Origin: Vibrio hippocampi
Lineage (GTDB): Bacteria; Pseudomonadota; Gammaproteobacteria; Enterobacterales; Vibrionaceae
DNA: 64,000 bases
Assembly (NCBI RefSeq): GCF_921292975.1
Contig: NZ_CAKLCM010000003.1
Location: 1,054,001 to 1,118,000 of the forward strand
Direction: 5' to 3'
Positions 1-7,381 of this stretch are shown here, piece after piece. Made by a program: the position numbers and the translations under genes. Numbering within the stretch: position 1 is the stretch's first letter; each line of letters begins with the position of its first letter. The notes below the pieces were generated by a model, which saw only the letters and a program-made list of their open reading frames with translations, did not search any database and was not told the DNA's origin.

Positions 1-1
1 G

Positions 2-1156
2 GTCGAGCTATATCGAAAACGCCGTAGTGTAGTCGAAGAAGGATTAGCCGATTGTCCAGCGATCAAGCTATTGAGACCGGACTCGGGAATGTTCATCCTG
101 TTGGATATTCGTCAACTCAACCTATCCACAGAGCAGTTCACTTGGGCACTGTTTGAACATGCCAAAGTTTCCACTCTCGATGCCGCAGCATTCGGTGAAA
201 GCGCCTCTGGGTTTGTTCGTCTCTCTTTCACCTTGGGTGAAGAGCGTTTGGCTGAGGCCTGTGCTCGTATCAAAAGCTTTGTCATCAATTTGCTGGAAGG
301 CAACATTCATATTGAGCCGTTAAACCCAGATATCCCGTTACCATCGGCTAAAGCTACGGCAACTGCTGAAGCAGCAGACGAAAAACCGAAGAAAGTCATT
401 GAAGTGACTAATCTGCACAAGCAGTTCGGAGACCATGAAGTACTGAAAGGGGTTTCTCTTTGTGCCCGTGAAGGGGAAGTCATCTCGCTTATCGGCGGTT
501 CTGGTTCAGGCAAAAGTACCCTGCTTCGCTGTATTAACATGCTGGAAGTCCCAAATCAGGGACTGGTTTATATTGATGGGCAAGGCATTGAAACCGATAT
601 CGACCAGAAAGGCATTCCCTTTGTTCGTGATCAACGACAACTTCTTGATGTTCGCTCGCACCTTGGCATGGTGTTTCAGAACTTCAACCTCTGGCCTCAC
701 CGTACCGTACTTGAAAACCTAATTGAAGCTCCCATCCATGTATTTGGCGAGTCTAAAGCCGAAGCAACGGTTCGCGCGGAAGCGCTACTCGAACGGGTCG
801 GTATGATTGAGAAAAAAGACGTGTACCCAAGCTTCCTATCCGGTGGTCAGCAACAGCGTGTCGCCATTGCGCGAGCCCTTGCTGTTGAGCCTAAAGCCAT
901 GCTGTTTGATGAACCGACATCCGCACTTGACCCTGAACTGGTCGGCGAAGTCCTTAAAGTCATCCGTTCACTGGCGGACGAAGGGAGAACCATGATTCTG
1001 GTGACTCATGAAATGGCGTTTGCCCGCGATGTATCCTCTCACGTTGCCTTCCTGCACCAAGGTATTATCGAAGAACAAGGCGCGCCAAACGAAATCTTCC
1101 ATAACCCGCAAAGTGAACGGTTCCGTCAGTTCATCAATGCGCAGCATACGCGCTAA
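2..1156 (+). CDS. Aminotransferase / ABC transporter ATPase fusion (5' truncated by window)
   Basis: The reading frame is open from base 2, so the gene starts left of the window. About the first 95 visible residues look like the C-terminal end of a fold-type I PLP aminotransferase (a SGMFILLD stretch, then AFGESASGFVRLSF). A linker rich in Ala, Lys and Glu (about nt 310-390) leads into a complete HisP/GlnQ-class ATPase: Walker A GGSGSGKST near nt 494-520, a Q-loop in VFQNFNLWPH, the signature LSGGQQQR near 835-858, Walker B LFDEP near 901-915 and the H-loop THE. A TTG at 71 is only an internal codon. It would energise the two permeases directly downstream. Polar amino acids or opines are the usual substrates of this ATPase class. 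Fusion of an enzyme to the transport ATPase is unusual; I see no frameshift or stop between the two parts. Confidence 0.85.
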   Translation, partial: VELYRKRRSVVEEGLADCPAIKLLRPDSGMFILLDIRQLNLSTEQFTWALFEHAKVSTLDAAAFGESASGFVRLSFTLGEERLAEACARIKSFVINLLEGNIHIEPLNPDIPLPSAKATATAEAADEKPKKVIEVTNLHKQFGDHEVLKGVSLCAREGEVISLIGGSGSGKSTLLRCINMLEVPNQGLVYIDGQGIETDIDQKGIPFVRDQRQLLDVRSHLGMVFQNFNLWPHRTVLENLIEAPIHVFGESKAEATVRAEALLERVGMIEKKDVYPSFLSGGQQQRVAIARALAVEPKAMLFDEPTSALDPELVGEVLKVIRSLADEGRTMILVTHEMAFARDVSSHVAFLHQGIIEEQGAPNEIFHNPQSERFRQFINAQHTR

Positions 1157-1167
1157 GGGAGGTTGTG

Positions 1168-1878
1168 ATGAATGAAGCTTTCGAACTACTCGGATTTGGA
1201 GAAGGGGGCTGGGGTCCAGCCCTTATGAAAGGCGCGTGGATCACCATGCAGATCTCCATTGGCGGCTTTGCGGTTGGACTTCTTGTGGGTCTTATCACTG
1301 CCCTCGCCAAACTGAATGCCCCAAAACCGATAAAAAGGGTGGCCAACGCCTATACCACAGTATGTCGAGCAGTCCCTGAGTTACTTCTGATCATTTTGCT
1401 GTTTTACGGAGGTAGCAGCCTAATCAATGCGCTGAGTGGTATGTTAGGTTTCGGTGATGTGGACGTCGCTGGCATGCCCGTTGCGATAGTGGTTCTTGGT
1501 TTGGTTCAGGGCGCTTATTCCTCTGAGATTTTCCGTGGTGCGATTAAAGCGGTCAATATTGGACAGATTGAAGCAAGCTATGCCTACGGTATGTCTCGGG
1601 CTCAAACTTTCTGGCGTGTAACCCTGCCAATGATGGCACCCAACGCCCTCGCCGGTCTTTCCAATCTCTGGGTTTACATCATCAAAGACAGTGCATTGAT
1701 TAGTGTTGTTGGCACCAACGAGTTGCTCTACACAGCAAAGCAGGCCGGTGGCTCTACTCGAGAGTATCTGATCTTCTTTGGCGCTGCAGCCGCGATCTAT
1801 TACATCATTACCCTTATCTCAAGCTATGGACTGAAACTGCTTGAGAATCACCTGCGCCGCTGGCAGCCAAAGCATTAA
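1168..1878 (+). CDS. Polar amino acid ABC transporter permease (HisQ/ArtQ type)
   Basis: Inner-membrane permease of the HisM/HisQ family, 236 aa, with several hydrophobic segments. The conserved cytoplasmic EAA-type loop is near residues 130-150 (EASYAYGMSRAQTFWRVTLP), where the ATPase docks. It begins 11 bp after the fusion ATPase gene. A GTG at 1165 is also in frame, but the AGGGAGG ribosome site at 1156-1162 serves the ATG at 1168 equally well and ATG is preferred. With the next gene it should form the transmembrane heterodimer of a PAAT-family importer. The substrate cannot be read from the sequence; arginine-like compounds are suggested by the amidino hydrolase nearby. Confidence 0.9.
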   Translation: MNEAFELLGFGEGGWGPALMKGAWITMQISIGGFAVGLLVGLITALAKLNAPKPIKRVANAYTTVCRAVPELLLIILLFYGGSSLINALSGMLGFGDVDVAGMPVAIVVLGLVQGAYSSEIFRGAIKAVNIGQIEASYAYGMSRAQTFWRVTLPMMAPNALAGLSNLWVYIIKDSALISVVGTNELLYTAKQAGGSTREYLIFFGAAAAIYYIITLISSYGLKLLENHLRRWQPKH

Positions 1879-1888
1879 GGACACGAGC

Positions 1889-2572
1889 ATGGACATCATA
1901 ATGGAATACGCGGATCTGCTACTGGAAGGACTGTCGGCAACGCTCTCTCTACTGATAATCTCATTAATCTTCGGATTTATATTCGCTATCTTGGTGGCGC
2001 TGGCTCGTTTGTCGACCTCAAAATTGATCGCTTACCCGGCGTTCTTGTTTACCAGCATCATTCGCGGGACACCGCTACTGGTTCAGATCTACATTTATTA
2101 CTACGGCCTTGGCGCATTGTTTTCACAAATGCCAGAAATTCGTTCCAGCTTTTTGTGGACTTACCTCAGAGACGGGTACTGGTATATCGCATTTGCGTTG
2201 ATCATTTCCACTGCTGGCTACTTAGGTGAAGTGATTCGCGGCGGTCTGCTTTCTGTCCCCAAGGGGGAAGTAGAAGCTGCCCGTGCATTCGGTATGACAG
2301 GATTCAAAGCGCTGTTACGTGTTCGACTACCGCGTGCCATCTATCTGCTAACTCCCACACTTGCAGGGGAAACCGTGCTACTTCTCAAATCAACAGCGCT
2401 CGCGTCAACCATCGCAGTGGTCGATCTACTGGGCGCAGCAAACCGTATTCGTTCAATTACCTTTGAAGTCTATAAACCGCTGCTTTTGGTTGCCATCATC
2501 TACTTGCTGATGACCCTTCTGATTGAATTTGCGTTCCGTCGCATTGAAGATCGTATTCCGGTAAAGGGGTAG
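1889..2572 (+). CDS. Polar amino acid ABC transporter permease (HisM/ArtM type)
   Basis: Second PAAT-family permease, 227 aa, hydrophobic throughout, with the EAA loop near residues 125-150 (EVEAARAFGMTGFKALLRVRLP) and an N-terminal segment that suits membrane insertion. An upstream in-frame start at 1841 would overlap the preceding gene; the ATG at 1889 has an AAGGA site 7 nt ahead and follows the previous stop by 10 bp, so I chose it. It pairs with the preceding permease and the fused ATPase. Confidence 0.9.
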   Translation: MDIIMEYADLLLEGLSATLSLLIISLIFGFIFAILVALARLSTSKLIAYPAFLFTSIIRGTPLLVQIYIYYYGLGALFSQMPEIRSSFLWTYLRDGYWYIAFALIISTAGYLGEVIRGGLLSVPKGEVEAARAFGMTGFKALLRVRLPRAIYLLTPTLAGETVLLLKSTALASTIAVVDLLGAANRIRSITFEVYKPLLLVAIIYLLMTLLIEFAFRRIEDRIPVKG

Positions 2573-2579
2573 GTAAATT

Positions 2580-3488
2580 ATGACAACTTCAGCCCAATCA
2601 GCATCTTACCACAATACCAGCAAAGGGATTCTGCTCTGTTTTGCTGCCTATGCGACTTTTTCGGTGCAAGATGCCGTAATGAAATGGATGGTGGCAGATT
2701 TTACCGTCGCAGAGTTACTTTTTTGGCGTGCCCTAACCTCTCTGCTTGTTGGTTTTGCTTTTGGTGGTAAAGCCTTAATTAGGCAAACCATAGATTCACC
2801 TGTACTTAAACCACTGATATGGCGCAGCTTTATCGCCACCATGGCATGGGTATTCTATTACCTTTCTGCCATTGGCTTAAGTCTGTCGCAGATGACCACC
2901 ATTTACTACTCTGCACCGATAATGGTCGTCATTCTCGCCGTCGCACTGCTCAAAGAAAGACCCACTAAATTGCAGTGGAGCAGCGTCTTAGTTGGTTTTG
3001 TCGGGGTGATTATTGCTTCTCGTCCAGAGGGGACAGATCAGGTAATGTCAGTGTTCTTTGCACTTTTTTCTGCACTACTTTGGGCCTATACCTACATTTT
3101 GCTGCGCAAGCTTTCAGGTCAATCCACCGTATTTGTCCAGTTATTTGCCGCAAACACTATGACAGTCCTACTTACAGGTCTCTCGCTTCCGTGGACATTT
3201 ACCGCATTCGATCCACCGACCATTGGCGTCATGGTATTCACCGGTATTATTGGACTCGCAGGTCAATACTTCTTATTCGCCAGTTTTGAACACGCAGAAG
3301 CGACAGTGCTCGCTCCCATCGAGTACACCGGTCTTATCTGGGCATTTCTATTTTCCTACTTTATTTGGGGGAACCAACCTAGCACCTTTTTGATCATTGG
3401 TGCGGTATTCATTTCGCTGAGCGGTCTGCTGTCCGTTCTGGCAAATAACCGTAAAAAGCAACTTAAACCACAAGATAGTTATTCGTAA
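2580..3488 (+). CDS. EamA/DMT-family transporter
   Basis: A 302-aa membrane protein with about ten hydrophobic segments in two halves, typical of the drug/metabolite transporter superfamily (EamA repeats). It follows the second permease by 7 bp, so it is probably in the same operon. Family members export amino acids, amines or other small metabolites; here it may expel a product or an excess of the imported compound, which is inference from context. Its position between the permeases and the binding-protein gene is atypical for an ABC importer operon. Confidence 0.85.
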   Translation: MTTSAQSASYHNTSKGILLCFAAYATFSVQDAVMKWMVADFTVAELLFWRALTSLLVGFAFGGKALIRQTIDSPVLKPLIWRSFIATMAWVFYYLSAIGLSLSQMTTIYYSAPIMVVILAVALLKERPTKLQWSSVLVGFVGVIIASRPEGTDQVMSVFFALFSALLWAYTYILLRKLSGQSTVFVQLFAANTMTVLLTGLSLPWTFTAFDPPTIGVMVFTGIIGLAGQYFLFASFEHAEATVLAPIEYTGLIWAFLFSYFIWGNQPSTFLIIGAVFISLSGLLSVLANNRKKQLKPQDSYS

Positions 3489-3538
3489 AGCATAGTTATT
3501 CGTAAACATCGTTATTCATAAAACAAGGAAGACATATT

Positions 3539-4297
3539 ATGAAAAAGTTACTCATCACACTTTCACTTCTTTTCACCGCGACCACCAGTTTTGCCGCCGA
3601 TGTCGTCAAAGTCGGTATTGCCGCAGAACCCTACCCACCGATGTCGAGCAAAAATGCTGATGGCTCATGGGAAGGTTTTGAAATCGATCTGCTGGGCGAA
3701 GTCTGTAAAGAAGCTAAGCTTGATTGCCAGATCAAAGAAATCGCATGGGACGGTATTATTCCGGCACTACTGAGTAAAAAGATCGATGTGATCTTTACCT
3801 CGATGTCTGTGACTGAAGAGCGTGCGAAAAAAGTCCTTTTTACTAAGCCATATTACAACACGCTACCGGCCGTTATTGGATTACCAAATCAGAAATTCGC
3901 TTTCGACAAAGAAACACTGAAACGCAAGATTATCGGTGTACAAACGTCCACTATTTCTGCCTTTTATATAAAAGAGAAAGTAGGCAAATTTGCAGAAATT
4001 CGTGAGTATGGCACTCAAGATGAAGTTAATGCTGATCTGCTGGCAGGTCGTATCGATTTTATGATGGCAGACGCAATCCCAGCGGTAGATTTCTACGAAA
4101 AAAACAAGTCACTACTTGAGAACTACGGCGGTGTAAAGCATGAACCCATCCTTGGTGAAGGTGTAGCGGCAGCCGTTCGTCATGGTGATACTGCACTTGA
4201 AGGTAAATTCAGTACTGCCATTGATACCTTGGTAAAAAGCGATACTTATACCAAATTATCCATGAACTATTTCCAAACAAACATTGCCCCAGAGTAA
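3539..4297 (+). CDS. Amino-acid-type periplasmic substrate-binding protein
   Basis: A 252-aa family 3 solute-binding protein. An N-terminal signal peptide of about 20 residues ends near TSFAA; the mature part has the family pattern AAEPYPPMSSKNADGSWEGF, EIDLLGEVC and an acidic D-x-I-x-x-S-M-S-V-T-x-E-R stretch that contacts ligand alpha-amino groups in this fold. The ribosome site AAGGAAGA precedes the ATG. It is 50 bp after the EamA gene and is followed by a strong terminator, so it closes the transporter operon. It would deliver ligand to the two permeases. Confidence 0.9.
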   Translation: MKKLLITLSLLFTATTSFAADVVKVGIAAEPYPPMSSKNADGSWEGFEIDLLGEVCKEAKLDCQIKEIAWDGIIPALLSKKIDVIFTSMSVTEERAKKVLFTKPYYNTLPAVIGLPNQKFAFDKETLKRKIIGVQTSTISAFYIKEKVGKFAEIREYGTQDEVNADLLAGRIDFMMADAIPAVDFYEKNKSLLENYGGVKHEPILGEGVAAAVRHGDTALEGKFSTAIDTLVKSDTYTKLSMNYFQTNIAPE

Positions 4298-4310
4298 TAT
4301 ACTATTTGCC

Positions 4311-4337
4311 CAGAGGGTCAGCCGACCCTCTGTTTTT
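4311..4337 (+). terminator. Rho-independent terminator after the binding-protein gene
   Basis: CAGAGGGTC at 4311-4319 pairs perfectly with GACCCTCTG at 4324-4332 around a 4-nt loop, followed by five T. It lies 14 bp past the stop of the binding-protein gene. Confidence 0.9.
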
Positions 4338-4369
4338 CCCCAGCTAATATAACCAAAAGAACAATAACG

Positions 4370-4987
4370 ATGAGAGAAAAAAAATTCTCCCGATGTGAAC
4401 CGGATCAACGTCGAGATCTATTAGTTAGAAGTGCTATTCGCTGTTTAGAGGCTGAGGGTCATGCTGGTCTTTCCGTGAGAAAAATCACCAAAGAAGCCAA
4501 CGTATCCCAAGGTATGGTTAACCATCACTTCGGCTCAATGAACGCGCTGATCACACAAGCCTATGACGTCTTGTCACAGGAGTTTATGCAATCCATCAGC
4601 GCCCTACTGGAAAACAATCCTAACACTGCAGCCGATAAATTAGACATTATCTTCCAACAGAACTTTGCTAAAGAGTGTATGAGCCCGTCCTATTTGCGAG
4701 CTTGGCTGGTTTTCTGGAGCTTGATTCCCAACTCACCTGAAATGGCAGAGGCTTATACCCGTAATAACCGTGAGCTCGAAACACTGCTTGGTGAACTGCT
4801 AACCGAAATCAGCCACGAAGATGGCTTAGTTATTGATGATATTTCCATCGCCAGCCAGAGTTTGATGGCCGTGCTTGACGGACTTTGGGTTAGGGAGAGC
4901 ATTGAGCACAGAGAAAATGCAACGGAGAACGCACTAAGCGTTGCCCGTAACTGGCTGAAGATGTTCCGAGGTGGCATGTTTAGTTAA
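4370..4987 (+). CDS. TetR-family regulator (BetI-like)
   Basis: A 205-aa TetR-type repressor. The N-terminal helix-turn-helix lies about residues 28-58 (LSVRKITKEANVSQGMVNHHFGS), with the BetI-like C-terminal domain WLVFWSL and later DGLWVRES. It stands between the transporter operon terminator and the convergent hydrolase gene, 32 bp past the terminator, so it may have its own promoter or be read through. It is paralogous in layout to the TetR gene at 6059. Ligand unknown; control of the transport genes is inferred. Confidence 0.88.
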   Translation: MREKKFSRCEPDQRRDLLVRSAIRCLEAEGHAGLSVRKITKEANVSQGMVNHHFGSMNALITQAYDVLSQEFMQSISALLENNPNTAADKLDIIFQQNFAKECMSPSYLRAWLVFWSLIPNSPEMAEAYTRNNRELETLLGELLTEISHEDGLVIDDISIASQSLMAVLDGLWVRESIEHRENATENALSVARNWLKMFRGGMFS

Positions 4988-4998
4988 TTGTATGGCGA

Positions 4999-5021
4999 TA
5001 AGGGCGATAATCTCGCCCTTA
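4999..5021. terminator. Stem-loop between convergent genes
   Basis: TAAGGGCGA at 4999-5007 pairs with TCGCCCTTA at 5013-5021 (9 bp, 5-nt loop) in the 45-bp gap between the convergent TetR and hydrolase genes. There is no strong T run on either side, so it is a plausible but weak bidirectional terminator. Confidence 0.55.
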
Positions 5022-5032
5022 ACAAACAGAAT

Positions 5033-5905
5033 CTAGCCCCGAACAATAGGATTAGTAAGACAAGTTGGTCCACCTTCACAAGCCATACAAAGTGCCTCAC
5101 CACTAAATACGCTAACAGTGACCCCATTTTCTTCCATAACTTGCTGGGTTTTTGGAAAACCATCAATCATGATGCAGTTGTCCGGTGATGTCGGAAGTAC
5201 ATTAAGATTAAGCCCAAACGACGCTTCAAATTCATCAGCGGGTGCGATAACCAATTCAATATCGGACTGTTTCAGCAAACTCCATAAGCGGGCAGGAATT
5301 AATGGCGGATGCACAAGATACTTGGTTTCACTAAGCGGTGAGATTACGGACATCAAATGCAGACAGGCCTCTTCGCCTGTCCAATAAGGCATATCAAAAC
5401 CGAGTACCTTTATACCTTGAGGGTTCAGCAAGTCATTAAGCTGTTTAACCCCCTCTTCGTTTGAACGGAATCCAAGTCCTACCAATAAAGTATTTTCGTT
5501 TAGCCAGATGGTATCACCACCTTCCACCATTGCGTCACCCGTCAATTCACCGAGAATAGGTATACCGGCTTGCTCATAAGCCTGACGATGCAACGCGGGC
5601 TCTGGGGAGCGAAGTGCTTTACCCATGCGTAAGGGAACCGCACCCGCTTTGGTAATCAGTGACGCATCGCGCGTGAACATGGCATCAGATAAACCATCGC
5701 CATTATCTTCTATCCACACAATTTCGGTGCCGGATTTTTCGATCAATTCTACAAAGGCCTGATACTGCTCAATCGCCTGTTCCGCATCAAAAAGATGATT
5801 GTAATGCCACTTAGCTGGATCTGCTTGTCTTAAGCTTTCGCTTGGGCGGCGCATTAACACTCGGCTCATACTTTTAGCCATTAACTGGCAACCATAATTA
5901 GACAT
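5033..5905 (-). CDS. Amidinotransferase-superfamily hydrolase (DDAH-like)
   Basis: A 290-aa enzyme of the guanidino-group-modifying superfamily (arginine deiminase, DDAH, amidinotransferases). Visible signatures are FTRD at 77-80, EGGD at 128-131, a catalytic-type His in LHLMSV at 183, and the nucleophile-type Cys282 in GGPTCLTNP at the extreme C-terminus. The length suits DDAH (about 250-290 aa) and is far short of arginine deiminase (about 400). DDAH splits Nω-methylated arginines to citrulline and methylamines; other amidino substrates cannot be excluded. The start has AAGGAAAG 6 nt upstream. It is transcribed divergently from the TetR gene at 6059 across a large palindrome, so repression by that TetR is likely. 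Confidence 0.85.
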   Translation of the reverse strand: MSNYGCQLMAKSMSRVLMRRPSESLRQADPAKWHYNHLFDAEQAIEQYQAFVELIEKSGTEIVWIEDNGDGLSDAMFTRDASLITKAGAVPLRMGKALRSPEPALHRQAYEQAGIPILGELTGDAMVEGGDTIWLNENTLLVGLGFRSNEEGVKQLNDLLNPQGIKVLGFDMPYWTGEEACLHLMSVISPLSETKYLVHPPLIPARLWSLLKQSDIELVIAPADEFEASFGLNLNVLPTSPDNCIMIDGFPKTQQVMEENGVTVSVFSGEALCMACEGGPTCLTNPIVRG

Positions 5906-5942
5906 AATAACTTTCCTTGTTTAACGATTTTCCAATGACACC

Positions 5943-5992
5943 GACTAATTTTATACGATTGTATAGTTTTATACAATCGTATAAAATTAGTC
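5943..5992. promoter_or_regulatory. Perfect 23-bp inverted repeat, probable TetR operator pair
   Basis: Bases 5943-5965 are exactly complementary to 5970-5992 with a 4-nt centre (GTTT). Each arm itself holds a shorter dyad, TATACGATTGTATA on the left and its complement TATACAATCGTATA on the right, so the site looks like two adjoining TetR-type operators. It lies between the divergent DDAH-like gene (start 5905) and the TetR gene (start 6059), the classic arrangement for a TetR autoregulated divergent promoter. Confidence 0.75.
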
Positions 5993-6058
5993 AGCACCAA
6001 CGGCGTCTCTACGCTACTTTTGTTATATTTATTCATGGTCGACGTTAGCGAGAAACAC

Positions 6059-6703
6059 ATGAAATCTAAAATTCGAGTATCACAGCAAGAAAAGTCACAA
6101 CTCCGAAAAGCAGAGTTAATTGATGCCACTCTACAAGTCATCGCCCGAGAAGGGGTCAGTGCGGCGACAGTGCGGTCTATTTCCGAACAAGCAAACGTAA
6201 CGCAAGGACTGATTCGCTATCACTTCACCAACAAAGATGAGTTGATCACGGCGGCCTACGAAAAGCATATGACCGATCTCATCGATCTTGCCGCTCACAG
6301 TACGTCGGATAGACGTTGTTCGAATGCAAAAGCACGACTGGCGATGTTTGTTCGTGCATCTGTCATTCCACCCGTCGTGGATACGCAGGTACTCGCAATC
6401 TGGGCCGGATTTTTCCAGCTTTTGTTTCACAACGAACCCATGCGAGAAAGCCATAAAAAAACCTATCACCTACTTCGCCGCCATATCCAAACATTAATTG
6501 CCGATGTACTCGAAGAGGAAAAGCGCACAACCAGTGAAGCCGAATTGCGTATTTTGAGTATTGCCTGTAATGCAATTCTGGATGGGATATGGATTGAAGG
6601 CGGAATTATCCCTGAAGAGTTTGGTCAGAATGAACTGATCGATACTGTCATCAATGCAGTTAGCGCGATTATCCAGACAGACTTAACCCCCCATCGAGAT
6701 TGA
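6059..6703 (+). CDS. TetR-family regulator (BetI-like), divergent from the hydrolase
   Basis: A 214-aa TetR/BetI-type repressor with helix-turn-helix near residues 30-60 (VSAATVRSISEQANVTQGLIRYHF) and a C-terminal region of the same type as the TetR at 4370 (AIWAGFF, then DGIWIEGG). Upstream in-frame starts exist (TTG 6020, ATG 6035) without a ribosome site; ATG 6059 gives the usual short N-terminal extension and has a weak GCGAG ahead, so the start is moderately certain. Its position beside the palindrome suggests it senses an amidino compound and controls both directions; this is inference. Confidence 0.85.
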   Translation: MKSKIRVSQQEKSQLRKAELIDATLQVIAREGVSAATVRSISEQANVTQGLIRYHFTNKDELITAAYEKHMTDLIDLAAHSTSDRRCSNAKARLAMFVRASVIPPVVDTQVLAIWAGFFQLLFHNEPMRESHKKTYHLLRRHIQTLIADVLEEEKRTTSEAELRILSIACNAILDGIWIEGGIIPEEFGQNELIDTVINAVSAIIQTDLTPHRD

Positions 6704-7381
6704 ATCGTCATAGTGCGTACGAATATTCGTAGATTGCCATTGGTAAATATGAGTATTAATGACATTAAGGTAGTAGCACAAAAACAAAACTAGACAATGA
6801 CAAAGCAAATAGAGTGACGGTAACATGTCGGTCGCTATTAAGTTCACAATCATAAATTGATAGCGAAAATACAATGACTCACGATTTAAACCTCAATGCC
6901 CTAATGTGCCACGTTGGATTACTTGGTATCAATATTAGTTTGCTATAAAAAAATAGATCGGTAATATAACCATTCGCTTCACTCTAATATTTATTATTCC
7001 TTTCAGCCTCACCAAATGCGCATCAGATATTTCCTACACACCGATCAGACCTCCCTTACATGTCATTCATCGCCCCGCGTGAGATAATTAACATTAAAGA
7101 ATGTAATTCACTTAATAAAAATAATCATCAAATACATACGAAGTATTTGATGGATTTATAAATTATTTTATCTAATTCCAAGTTAAGACACCGAATAGTT
7201 CACTAGCACCATCATGCCTTGATACTGAGTCATCGAATAACGAGCAGTCGAACGAAACCGTCGCTCAATTTTCAACAATTAGCCTTGAGCCGCTTGGATT
7301 ATATACAGAATGAAATTAATGGGTTGCGCCGAAATGTATCCAGCAATGGATAAAATCGGCGCAAGTGTTGAGGAACGTCAG
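6704..7381. other. Non-coding region upstream of the first lipoprotein gene
   Basis: I see no convincing gene here. From about 6960 onward the sequence is clearly related to 10490-10924 ahead of the second lipoprotein copy, for example CCTTACATG followed by TTATTCATTGCC-like and GCGTGAGA blocks, so the promoter region was duplicated with the gene. CATCAAATAC at 7126-7135 pairs with GTATTTGATG at 7143-7152; the matching spot in the second copy is degenerate. The part 6704-6960 is AT-rich and featureless to me. Confidence 0.6.

Noticed and set aside
5033..5905. Arginine deiminase (ArcA) for the amidino hydrolase
   Set aside because: At 290 residues it is far shorter than ArcA and lacks its inserted domain; no arcB or arcC neighbours are present.
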